Shown piece after piece: positions 26,560 to 33,114 of a DNA stretch of 64,000 nt. The stretch's first letter is position 1. Every line of letters starts with the position of its first letter. Origin of the DNA: Lachnospiraceae bacterium AC2031 (GTDB taxonomy: Bacteria > Bacillota > Clostridia > Lachnospirales > Lachnospiraceae); NCBI GenBank assembly GCA_000687975.1, contig JIAB01000001.1, forward strand, positions 1,488,001 to 1,552,000. Direction: 5' to 3'. The notes under the pieces are model-generated. The model saw only the letters and a list, made by a program, of their open reading frames with translations. It was not told where the DNA came from and searched no databases. The position numbers and the translations under genes were made by a program.

Positions 26560-27699
26560 TTATTTGTCTGCACCGGCTTTGTAGTTATAGATTGGCTTGA
26601 TTATCTTATCGATTTTTACAGTTGGTTCTATAACAGAGGCAATATCATCAATTCCTCGATAGGCGAAGGGACTCTCATCAAGAGTATCCTTATTGATACA
26701 TATAGAGTAGATACCCTCCATAGCCTTCTTGAATTCTGATACAGTATGATGTTCTGCAACCTCAGAACGGCTGTATATTCTTCCAGCGCCGTGTGGTGCA
26801 GAGTAATTCCAGTCAGGATTACCAAGTCCAGTTCCAAGGATTATTCCATCCCTCATATTAATAGGAATGATCACCTTTTCACCTTCTTTAGCACTGATAG
26901 CCCCTTTTCTTAGTATCGGTTTACTACTAACTGAAAAATCAACATAGTTATGAATACTTGTAAAACTGTCTATCACTTTCCATTTCATTCCACTGACAAT
27001 CGTTTCGATCATGGCCTCTCTATTAACCCGAGCAAATTCCTGTATAATCTCGATATCATGAAGGTAGTCCTCCATTAATGCACCAGTAAGACAAGTCATC
27101 TCGTATGGAGCATACCCCTGCTTCTTCATTTGGATCTCTTTTTGTCCAGTTCTAAGGTAGTACTCAGCCACCTCCATCCCCAAATGTCTGCTTCCAGAAT
27201 GAACAACCAGGTATGTATTTCCTTCGTCATCCTTATCCAGTTCAATAAAATGGTTTCCCCCGCCAAGGGTTCCGATGCTGCATCCTGCCTTCCTTGCGTT
27301 AATGTGCCTATAACATCTAAGCTCCGACAGTTCGACTCTGTCAGCATTCTTATGCTCCTTCTTTCGGATCCTTGGACCTACAGGAACATTATCCCTAATT
27401 ACTGTATCCAGCTGTTGAAACTGAAGTGCCTTTGTTTTTACCTTAGCGATAGTCATTCCACAGCCGATATCAACGCCCACCAGACTTGGAAGTATCGAAT
27501 CCCCTATAGTCATGGTAAGACCAATAGTTCCAACCTTTCCAGGATGAACATCTGGCATCACCCTTATGCTGCTTCCTTCTGCACTTGGATGATTTGCAAT
27601 CATCTGAAGTTGCTTCCTTGCATAATCTTCAAGAGCGTAAAGCTCATTTTCTACCGTATAAACGATAGCATTTGTATACTTTCCGTATATTGTAATCAT
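26560..27699 (-). CDS. rtcB: RtcB-family RNA ligase
   Basis: A 379-residue GTP- and Mn-dependent ligase that joins 2',3'-cyclic phosphate (or 3'-phosphate) ends to 5'-OH RNA, used for repair of cleaved tRNA or rRNA. Family residues are present: VGVDIGCGM with the metal-binding Cys, GGGNHFIE, HSGSRHLG, and the C-terminal APHGAGR whose His would be guanylylated. It is slightly shorter than the about 400-residue enzymes but lacks no motif. AAGGATT precedes the ATG. A small Cys-rich protein gene lies 31 bases upstream in the same transcript, and the two sit behind an attenuator-like leader. Confidence 0.95.
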   Translation of the reverse strand: MITIYGKYTNAIVYTVENELYALEDYARKQLQMIANHPSAEGSSIRVMPDVHPGKVGTIGLTMTIGDSILPSLVGVDIGCGMTIAKVKTKALQFQQLDTVIRDNVPVGPRIRKKEHKNADRVELSELRCYRHINARKAGCSIGTLGGGNHFIELDKDDEGNTYLVVHSGSRHLGMEVAEYYLRTGQKEIQMKKQGYAPYEMTCLTGALMEDYLHDIEIIQEFARVNREAMIETIVSGMKWKVIDSFTSIHNYVDFSVSSKPILRKGAISAKEGEKVIIPINMRDGIILGTGLGNPDWNYSAPHGAGRIYSRSEVAEHHTVSEFKKAMEGIYSICINKDTLDESPFAYRGIDDIASVIEPTVKIDKIIKPIYNYKAGADK

Positions 27700-27730
27700 A
27701 TATTAATCCTTTCCATTTTAACTTCTTTTC

Positions 27731-27937
27731 TTATTCAAACTTTTCTTTCTTCCACTGATCATGCCTATCCTTGTCCTTCTGTCTTTTCTCTCGTATAGAC
27801 TCTCTTTTTTCTGAACTCTTTCTTGGTCTATACTTAGGACAATTCTTGCATTTCTTTAAATCAACTTTTACAAATCCCTTTTTACAATCCGCATCCTTAC
27901 ATACATAGTAGATGCATGGTTCTAATCTATCTTTCAT
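27731..27937 (-). CDS. Small Cys-rich, basic protein encoded with rtcB
   Basis: A 68-residue protein. The first half has six Cys (CIYYVCKDADCKKG and KKCKNCPKY), an arrangement able to bind one zinc ion or more. The second half is a highly charged helix (KRESIREKRQKDKDRHDQWKK), as in RNA-binding small proteins. AGGAG lies seven bases before the ATG. It is the first protein after the leader terminator and 31 bases before rtcB. I do not recognise a named family. Its place suggests help with RNA binding or delivery to RtcB, which is inference. Confidence 0.8.
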   Translation of the reverse strand: MKDRLEPCIYYVCKDADCKKGFVKVDLKKCKNCPKYRPRKSSEKRESIREKRQKDKDRHDQWKKEKFE

Positions 27938-27962
27938 TTCTATCTCCTAATTTATTACATAA

Positions 27963-28010
27963 GAAAAACACCCCTTGGTATAGTCTTTACGCCATACCAA
28001 AAGAGGTGTT
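27963..28010 (-). terminator. Intrinsic terminator/attenuator between leader ORF and rtcB operon
   Basis: On the minus strand AACACCTCTTTTGGTAT (28010 down to 27994) pairs with ATACCAAGGGGTGTT (27981 down to 27967) around a 12-base loop, with two bulged bases. TTTTTCTT follows. The 25 bases between it and the next gene hold only that gene's ribosome binding site and no promoter, so expression of the operon needs read-through. The stem's 5' arm could pair instead with AGGGGT inside the leader ORF. Confidence 0.82.
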
Positions 28011-28039
28011 AGTTATCCTTAGTTAGTATTTAATTACTA

Positions 28040-28117
28040 CTATCTACCCCTAGACTCTCCAAGGACAACTAATGCCTCAATGTTTACTATTCTGTTGTTT
28101 CGATTAATTGCAAGCAT
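28040..28117 (-). CDS. 25-codon leader ORF upstream of the rtcB operon
   Basis: A tiny ORF with a near-perfect ribosome binding site (AAAGGAGG, five bases before ATG 28117). The peptide begins MLAINRNNRI and ends GESRGR before a TAG. It has five Arg (codons CGA, AGA, AGG, AGA among them) and four Asn, no membrane segment and no signal sequence. It stands between a consensus promoter and the terminator at 27963, the layout of a cis-acting leader peptide. Part of its 3' half can pair with bases beside and within the terminator arm. Stalling or slow reading could thus switch termination. I do not recognise the peptide. Confidence 0.72.
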   Translation of the reverse strand: MLAINRNNRIVNIEALVVLGESRGR

Positions 28118-28196
28118 AGTGTCCTCCTTTCGTCTCTATGTCAATCTGTTACTAAATCTTTAAAATCCGCGGAGCCTCGTGCTGCTCCAAGTCCGT

Positions 28197-28240
28197 AGTA
28201 TATCACGAATATAATGAATGTCAATTATACCAACGGTATA
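28197..28240 (-). promoter_or_regulatory. Consensus promoter with palindromic operator for the rtcB leader
   Basis: On the minus strand TTGACA (28224-28219), a 16-base spacer and TATACT (28202-28197) form a near-consensus sigma-A promoter. Directly upstream of the -35, TATACC-n3-GGTATA (28226-28240) is a perfect 6-3-6 inverted repeat that could bind a regulator. Transcription would begin near 28190, giving about 73 bases of 5' UTR before the leader ORF, including a GGAGC/GCTCC hairpin. Confidence 0.78.
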
Positions 28241-28247
28241 AATCAGG

Positions 28248-28682
28248 TTACAACCATTGTATAAATGCCGTCTTGTCTTCGCTATTGTATCCTGCATTCC
28301 GATAGAAATTCAGCGTCGACTCTCTCTTTGAACCAGTGAGAAGCATCATCTTGTAGCAGTTCTCAGCCTCCGCAATGCCTTTCGCAAAGTTAAGGCACTC
28401 TGTAGCATAGCCCTTTCCTCGATAGTCACCATGGGTGACCACATTTTCCACGAAAGCGTATGGGCGAATGTTTCTAGTCAAGTTCAGGATGATAACGCAT
28501 ACGCAGGATGAAACTATCTTTCCATCAATTTCATTAACTAATATATGATGATTCTTGTCTGTGATTATGGCATCCCACACATCCTTCAGATGCTGATCCA
28601 TCTCCGGAACGCCGTCCTCATGCAGATATGTATATAGTTCCAGCAGTTCATTTATTTCTTCTTTTCTTACTTCTCTAACCAT
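28248..28682 (-). CDS. GNAT-family N-acetyltransferase
   Basis: A 144-residue GNAT fold protein. The acetyl-CoA motif is GDYRGKGYATECLNFA, preceded by AFVENVVTH and followed by KMMLLTGSKRESTLNFYRNAGY. The start at 28682 (MVREVRKEEI) follows GAGGTG by seven bases; the longer frame includes the repeat at 28698. The substrate is unknown. It ends eight bases before the palindrome upstream of the rtcB leader promoter, so it is a separate unit or reads into that leader. Confidence 0.9.
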   Translation of the reverse strand: MVREVRKEEINELLELYTYLHEDGVPEMDQHLKDVWDAIITDKNHHILVNEIDGKIVSSCVCVIILNLTRNIRPYAFVENVVTHGDYRGKGYATECLNFAKGIAEAENCYKMMLLTGSKRESTLNFYRNAGYNSEDKTAFIQWL

Positions 28683-28697
28683 TTCAGCACCTCGATG

Positions 28698-28724
28698 GTG
28701 CAGCGGGGTCCGTCCCCATTGCAC
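28698..28724. repeat. GTGCAG-family palindromic repeat, copy 4
   Basis: A 27-bp copy with one arm base changed (ATTGCAC). It lies 16 bases upstream of the GNAT start, within its 5' region, so in this place it cannot be a simple gene-end terminator for GNAT. Confidence 0.78.
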
Positions 28725-28864
28725 TTTCTTCATATTGTGTTTCCAATTGTACCATATATTATATACCCGCCTCCACTTGTATATGATAAAATAAGAGGGC
28801 AAAAAAAGTCGAGAGTTTAGATTCCCCTTTAGGCTATTATAAGCGTGCAAGGGAGGTAAGACAG

Positions 28865-29737
28865 ATGGAAGAACAAAGAAAAGCTGTACGAGAAATGCAG
28901 GATTATATAAGTGAACATATCAGCGAAGATATCACCATAAGTGATCTTGCGAAACACGTATCCTTTTCACCGTGGTATGTCAGGAAACTTTTCCTGAAGC
29001 ATGTGGGTATGACACCAGCAGTTTATATCAGGCGCCTTAAGCTGTCCAAGTCAGCCCTGAGACTTCGAGATGAAAGCTGTCAGGTTTTAGACATCGCCAT
29101 GGATATGGGATTTGGAAGTGTTGACGGATATCAGCGAGCATTCAGACGTGAGTTCGGCTGTAATCCTAAAGAATACTCAACCAGCCCGGTACCGATCTGG
29201 CTTTTTACTCCTACACTAATAATAGATAAAGAAAGGAATCAAAACGATATGAGCGAGATAAGAAATGTATTTATTCAAGTAATTGAGAAGCCAGCAAGAA
29301 AGGTTATCATCAAGAGAGGCGTGAATGCAAAGGAGTACTTCAGTTACTGCGACGAGGTTGGATGTGATGTGTGGGGACTCCTCACAAGCATTAAGTCTAT
29401 AAGCGGAGAGCCTGTATGTATGTGGCTTCCTGAGCACCTTAGAAAACCAGTGACAAATGAATATGTCCAGGGTGTTGAAGTAGAAGCAGACTACGATGGT
29501 CCTATCCCTGAAGGTTTTGAGATCATTGATCTTCCAGCATCAACTTTCCTTCTTTTTAGAGGAGAGCCATTTGCTGAAGAAAACTATGTAGCTGCCATCA
29601 CTGAAATCTGGGATGCTGAAAAGAAGTATAATCCTGACTTCATTGGATATGAATGGGATGACAAAAATCCTAGAATCCAGCTTGAGCCTGTTGGTGATAG
29701 AGGATATATTGAACTTGTTCCTGTAAAGAAAAAGTAA
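28865..29737 (+). CDS. AraC-family regulator with GyrI-like effector-binding domain
   Basis: A 290-residue regulator. Two helix-turn-helix motifs of the AraC/XylS type occupy residues 1-110 (ISDLAKHVSFSPWYVRKLFLKHVG and VLDIAMDMGFGSVDGYQRAFRREFG). Residues about 130-290 form a GyrI/Rob-like domain that in relatives binds small hydrophobic drugs (GVEVEADYDGPIPEGFEIIDLPASTFLLFRG region). GGGAGG lies about eight bases before the ATG. It is transcribed alone and divergently from GNAT, with a terminator at 29778. Targets are unknown. Confidence 0.92.
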   Translation: MEEQRKAVREMQDYISEHISEDITISDLAKHVSFSPWYVRKLFLKHVGMTPAVYIRRLKLSKSALRLRDESCQVLDIAMDMGFGSVDGYQRAFRREFGCNPKEYSTSPVPIWLFTPTLIIDKERNQNDMSEIRNVFIQVIEKPARKVIIKRGVNAKEYFSYCDEVGCDVWGLLTSIKSISGEPVCMWLPEHLRKPVTNEYVQGVEVEADYDGPIPEGFEIIDLPASTFLLFRGEPFAEENYVAAITEIWDAEKKYNPDFIGYEWDDKNPRIQLEPVGDRGYIELVPVKKK

Positions 29738-29777
29738 TTCTCCTTAAAAAATGCAGCAACGGGACTGGTATATTAAA

Positions 29778-29811
29778 ATAGCTGGGATGAATAATCCCAG
29801 CTATCTTTTTA
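29778..29811 (+). terminator. Intrinsic terminator
   Basis: An 11-base perfect stem (ATAGCTGGGAT/ATCCCAGCTAT) with a GAATA loop, followed by CTTTTT. It ends the AraC-family transcript. Confidence 0.93.
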
Positions 29812-29839
29812 TCTTTATATGATTTTATATGTTAATGAT

Positions 29840-31069
29840 CTATCTTTTGGCTCCTGTAAGATGTGATATATCAGCATACACAGGAACACCGTCTTTATAC
29901 TCCAGTTCAACTTCTCCACATACCAGTGGACGAACATATTCTATCATTTCTGAAGTAACATCATTTCCTGATTCACTGATCCACTCGATTGGTACCTGCT
30001 TAACCTGATTAGCGATTCCACCTAGTTCAGCTGTCTCAATCTTATATTCATAAGGCTCGTTGGATGTACGTACTATAGTAGTCATATATCCAGTCTTACC
30101 CATTTCAGCATACTCAACAGCCTTCTCGCCCAAGAGTTCAGACTCCTCAAGGTCAGCTGCAGATGCCATATGAGCCGCACATCTCTGAAGAATATTGATC
30201 TCAACAGAACGGCACTTAACACCTATTTCTTCTTTCACAAGATTTTCCAGAATCTTTCCAACGCCAGATAACTGAGCATGACCAAACTTATCACATGCTG
30301 CCTGGGTTGCAGAAAGATATGTTCCGTTCTCATCCTGCAGACCTTCGGAGAGTGCAACAACTACGTTATCAGTTGTCTCCAGCACTTCCTTAACGTCATT
30401 TAAAAAGCTTTCTGTACTGAAAGGAACCTCAGGAAGATAAATAAGCTGTGGGATATCACTGTACTCGTTTCTCGCAAGAGCTGAAGCAGCTGTAAGCCAT
30501 CCCGCATTTCTTCCCATAATCTCTACTAATGTTACTGTTGGAGTTTTGTATACAGATGTATCATGTGCAAACTCCAGCATCGATGCAACTATAAACTTTG
30601 CTGCCGAACCAAAGCCCGGTGTATGATCTGTATTTACCAGATCGTTGTCTATAGTTTTCGGAACTCCCGCGAAGCGGATATCAGTTCCAATCCTACTACC
30701 ATATTCTGCTAGTTTGGATATCGTATCCATAGAATCATTTCCACCAATGTAGAAAAATGCAGCCACCTCGTATCTCTCAAGAATCTCGAAAATCTTTTCA
30801 TAGATTGACGGATCCTCATCCACTGCCGGCATTTTATACCTGCAGGATCCCAGATAACTGGATGGTGTCGCATAGATACGACTTAATTCTTCATCACTTA
30901 AATCCTCAAGATGGATGAAGTCTTCTTTTAAAACTCCGCTTATTCCATAAAGCGAACCAAATACTTTATCATAGCCTCCACCGGATAACGCTCCTTTAAT
31001 AACCCCAACAAGCGATGCATTGATAGCTGTTGTAGGTCCCCCTGACTGAGCAACTATGATATTTTTCAT
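29840..31069 (-). CDS. pfp: 6-phosphofructokinase, PPi-dependent type
   Basis: A 409-residue glycolytic phosphofructokinase. The nucleotide/PPi site has AQSGGPTTAINAS and GGNDSMDT, the catalytic loop is PKTIDNDL, and IMGRNAGWL follows. The Asp in GGNDS and the Lys in PKTIDND are the residues that mark PPi-using enzymes, where ATP enzymes have Gly in each place. The length is that of the about 400-residue group rather than the 320-residue bacterial ATP enzyme. AAGGAG lies 11 bases before the ATG. The reaction is fructose-6-phosphate to fructose-1,6-bisphosphate, reversible with PPi. The gene symbol is by function. Confidence 0.88.
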   Translation of the reverse strand: MKNIIVAQSGGPTTAINASLVGVIKGALSGGGYDKVFGSLYGISGVLKEDFIHLEDLSDEELSRIYATPSSYLGSCRYKMPAVDEDPSIYEKIFEILERYEVAAFFYIGGNDSMDTISKLAEYGSRIGTDIRFAGVPKTIDNDLVNTDHTPGFGSAAKFIVASMLEFAHDTSVYKTPTVTLVEIMGRNAGWLTAASALARNEYSDIPQLIYLPEVPFSTESFLNDVKEVLETTDNVVVALSEGLQDENGTYLSATQAACDKFGHAQLSGVGKILENLVKEEIGVKCRSVEINILQRCAAHMASAADLEESELLGEKAVEYAEMGKTGYMTTIVRTSNEPYEYKIETAELGGIANQVKQVPIEWISESGNDVTSEMIEYVRPLVCGEVELEYKDGVPVYADISHLTGAKR

Positions 31070-31194
31070 TTACTGCAGTATCTCCTTATGTAGTTTATTT
31101 GTGTACGATGTGACCAGCAACGCACACCACGCTACTATAACACCTGATACCGCATCGTTCAATACTGAATATTAAAATCCTCTCAACAATTGCC

Positions 31195-32166
31195 CTAGAC
31201 GTATGGCTCAATAAACTTCTTTATGAACACTATACGGTCTTTTGCTCTTGGGTAAAAAGAAGATGTAATGGCTACTACAAGTGACTTGTCCGGATTGACG
31301 TATATAATATTTCCTCCGTCACCCATGGCCGCAAACCCGTTATCCTTATCACTGAGCCACCATAAGTATCCGTATGGAAGGTTCATCTTCTCCCATCTGC
31401 TATGTTCAGTGGTGCAGTCCTTGACCCATTTTTCTGAAACGATGCGTTGGCCGTTATATACTCCGCCATCCATCATCATCTGTCCGATACGAGCCATCTC
31501 AACAGGTGAAAGGAGAAGTCCCCAGCCAGCTGTGTGTGTGCCGGCAGGATCAGCCACCCACCCCTTCATTGAAGTAGACTTGTAGAATTCCATTTGTTCT
31601 TCTTTACTGTCAAATGTAATATCCTGTTTCACGTCTATATCGAGGGGCTCGAAAAGATTCTCCCTGGCAAAGTCCAGTACCGACTGCCCGGTAACATTCA
31701 CAAGAATTCCGGACAGAACATCAGGACCGATGATAGGCGCATATCTGAACTCACCAACTTTCCCTTTTCCGCCCAGCTTATCAAGAGAAAACTTCACCCA
31801 GTCCATGCTGGTAAAGTACTTTGAATATGGATTCATCTTGTATTTGTAAGGAGCCGTCATGGTGAGAATATCTCTAATTGTAATGGTCTGTAAGGTCTTC
31901 TCTCCACGCTTAACTGTATAGTCAGGAAAGAAATCCAGCACCTTACGGTCCACGCTATCCAGCAGTCCTTTATCAAGAGCGATTCCATAAAGGATCGATA
32001 TAATACTTTTGGTTACTGAAAATACATGAATGTGATTCTCTGCTGTGCAGCCCTTAAAATATCTTTCATAAACATTTTCGCCATCCTTCATTACCGCAAT
32101 ACCCAGCATGTTGTCGTAGTCAGTAACGATGGCATGTTCCATCTCCCTTATCTTATCCTGGTTCAT
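31195..32166 (-). CDS. Serine hydrolase of the beta-lactamase/AmpC-like family
   Basis: A 323-residue penicillin-binding-protein-like hydrolase. The nucleophile motif SVTK (in HVFSVTKSIISILYG) is the SxxK motif. AGWGLLLSPVEMARIG and YGYLWW are typical of the family. There is no signal peptide, so it probably acts in the cytosol on an ester or amide. The start at 32166 follows GGAGG; the longer frame begins inside the MerR gene end. It starts 20 bases after the MerR-type regulator and is its likely target. Confidence 0.88.
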   Translation of the reverse strand: MNQDKIREMEHAIVTDYDNMLGIAVMKDGENVYERYFKGCTAENHIHVFSVTKSIISILYGIALDKGLLDSVDRKVLDFFPDYTVKRGEKTLQTITIRDILTMTAPYKYKMNPYSKYFTSMDWVKFSLDKLGGKGKVGEFRYAPIIGPDVLSGILVNVTGQSVLDFARENLFEPLDIDVKQDITFDSKEEQMEFYKSTSMKGWVADPAGTHTAGWGLLLSPVEMARIGQMMMDGGVYNGQRIVSEKWVKDCTTEHSRWEKMNLPYGYLWWLSDKDNGFAAMGDGGNIIYVNPDKSLVVAITSSFYPRAKDRIVFIKKFIEPYV

Positions 32167-32186
32167 ATTTCCTCCAAATGATTCCA

Positions 32187-33017
32187 CTATTTTTCGGGTT
32201 TCTTTTTGACAGGATAATAAACCTCAGTAATGTTATCTGCTTCGCTGGCCACCTGAGAAGGATCTGTAACATAGACTTCGAATAGTGCATTGGTGCAGCG
32301 GTATCCTTCTCGTTCTGCCCATTCAGTCTGCTTGGTATATACAGAAGAAAGCTCCGAATACGCTCCAGTCACAACCGTCTTAAGGCAGAGTCCAGGAGCA
32401 AAATCTCTGGTTCCCGTTACCACTTCTTTTACAGGGATAGCGAACTCCGTATCAAGACCTGCAGGAGTAAATTCAGAACTATGAAAGAGAACCATTGGCG
32501 CTCCGCACATAGTCAGTCCATCCACCGCGATCCTTCTGAACAGCTTCTCATAGCAGCTCCTATACTCGTCAGGAAAATCCTCAGAGATTACATTTTTCCT
32601 TATGGAAAGAAGGCACATGGTCGGAACCTCAACCAGCTGAACATCGATATCATCCAGGTAGGACATGATAGACTTGCCCTGCTCAATGGTGGATATATCA
32701 CCCTCCAGCTGTGCCAGGATCATGTCATAACTATGCAGCTGTTCCTCGATTTCCTTCTTCTTATGAAGAAATGCTGTGTAAAGGATTTCGTCGCCCTGCT
32801 TATCTCCGTTAACTATCTCCTTAATTTCCTCCAGGGAAAATGAATACGCCTTCAGACGGTTAATGAAGAGCATCTTTTCCAGCTGATCAACGCTGTAATA
32901 ACGATACCCATTTTCTGGATTAACCTCGCTAGGCGTAAGCAGTCCGATCTCCGCATAGTAACGAAGAGTCTTTGTTGATACCTTGCATATGTTTGAGAAT
33001 TCTCCGATTGATAACAT
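32187..33017 (-). CDS. MerR-family regulator with GyrI-like effector domain
   Basis: A 276-residue regulator. Residues 1-70 are the MerR winged helix (LSIGEFSNICKVSTKTLRYYAEIGLL, NGYRYYSVDQLEKMLFI), followed by a coiled-coil linker and a C-terminal GyrI/BmrR-like ligand-binding domain from about 125. The relatives sense lipophilic or cationic drugs. AAGGAG precedes the ATG. It is co-transcribed with the downstream serine hydrolase, and its own promoter has the 19-bp spacer typical of MerR control. Confidence 0.92.
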   Translation of the reverse strand: MLSIGEFSNICKVSTKTLRYYAEIGLLTPSEVNPENGYRYYSVDQLEKMLFINRLKAYSFSLEEIKEIVNGDKQGDEILYTAFLHKKKEIEEQLHSYDMILAQLEGDISTIEQGKSIMSYLDDIDVQLVEVPTMCLLSIRKNVISEDFPDEYRSCYEKLFRRIAVDGLTMCGAPMVLFHSSEFTPAGLDTEFAIPVKEVVTGTRDFAPGLCLKTVVTGAYSELSSVYTKQTEWAEREGYRCTNALFEVYVTDPSQVASEADNITEVYYPVKKKPEK

Positions 33018-33040
33018 ACTTTATCTCCTTGTCATAAAGA

Positions 33041-33071
33041 ACTATAAACCTTACCCTAAGGGGAATGTCAA
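33041..33071 (-). promoter_or_regulatory. MerR-type promoter with 19-bp spacer and operator
   Basis: On the minus strand TTGACA (33071-33066), exactly 19 bases, then TATAGT (33046-33041). The spacer carries the inverted repeat CCTTA-GGG-TAAGG. Overlong spacers with such palindromes are the mark of promoters that MerR-family proteins untwist, so this should be autoregulated by the MerR protein encoded 24 bases downstream. Confidence 0.85.
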
Positions 33072-33075
33072 CATA

Positions 33076-33109
33076 CGAAAAAGTGCAATGAGATATTCCC
33101 ATTGCACTT
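33076..33109 (-). terminator. Terminator of the CoA-transferase gene
   Basis: AAGTGCAATG (33081-33090) pairs with CATTGCACTT (33100-33109), with a 9-base loop. The minus strand continues into TTTTTCG. The stem recalls the GTGCA arms of the dispersed repeat but lacks its GC core. Confidence 0.85.
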
Positions 33110-33114
33110 ATATT

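Noticed and set aside
27130-27798. Plus-strand open frame of 222 codons opposite rtcB
   Set aside because: It is antisense to rtcB and the Cys-rich gene, and its composition is that of a reversed coding strand.
28140-28190. A riboswitch in the rtcB leader
   Set aside because: The only structure seen before the leader ORF is a short GGAGC/GCTCC hairpin. A ligand-binding RNA fold is not apparent, while the ORF and terminator explain the layout.
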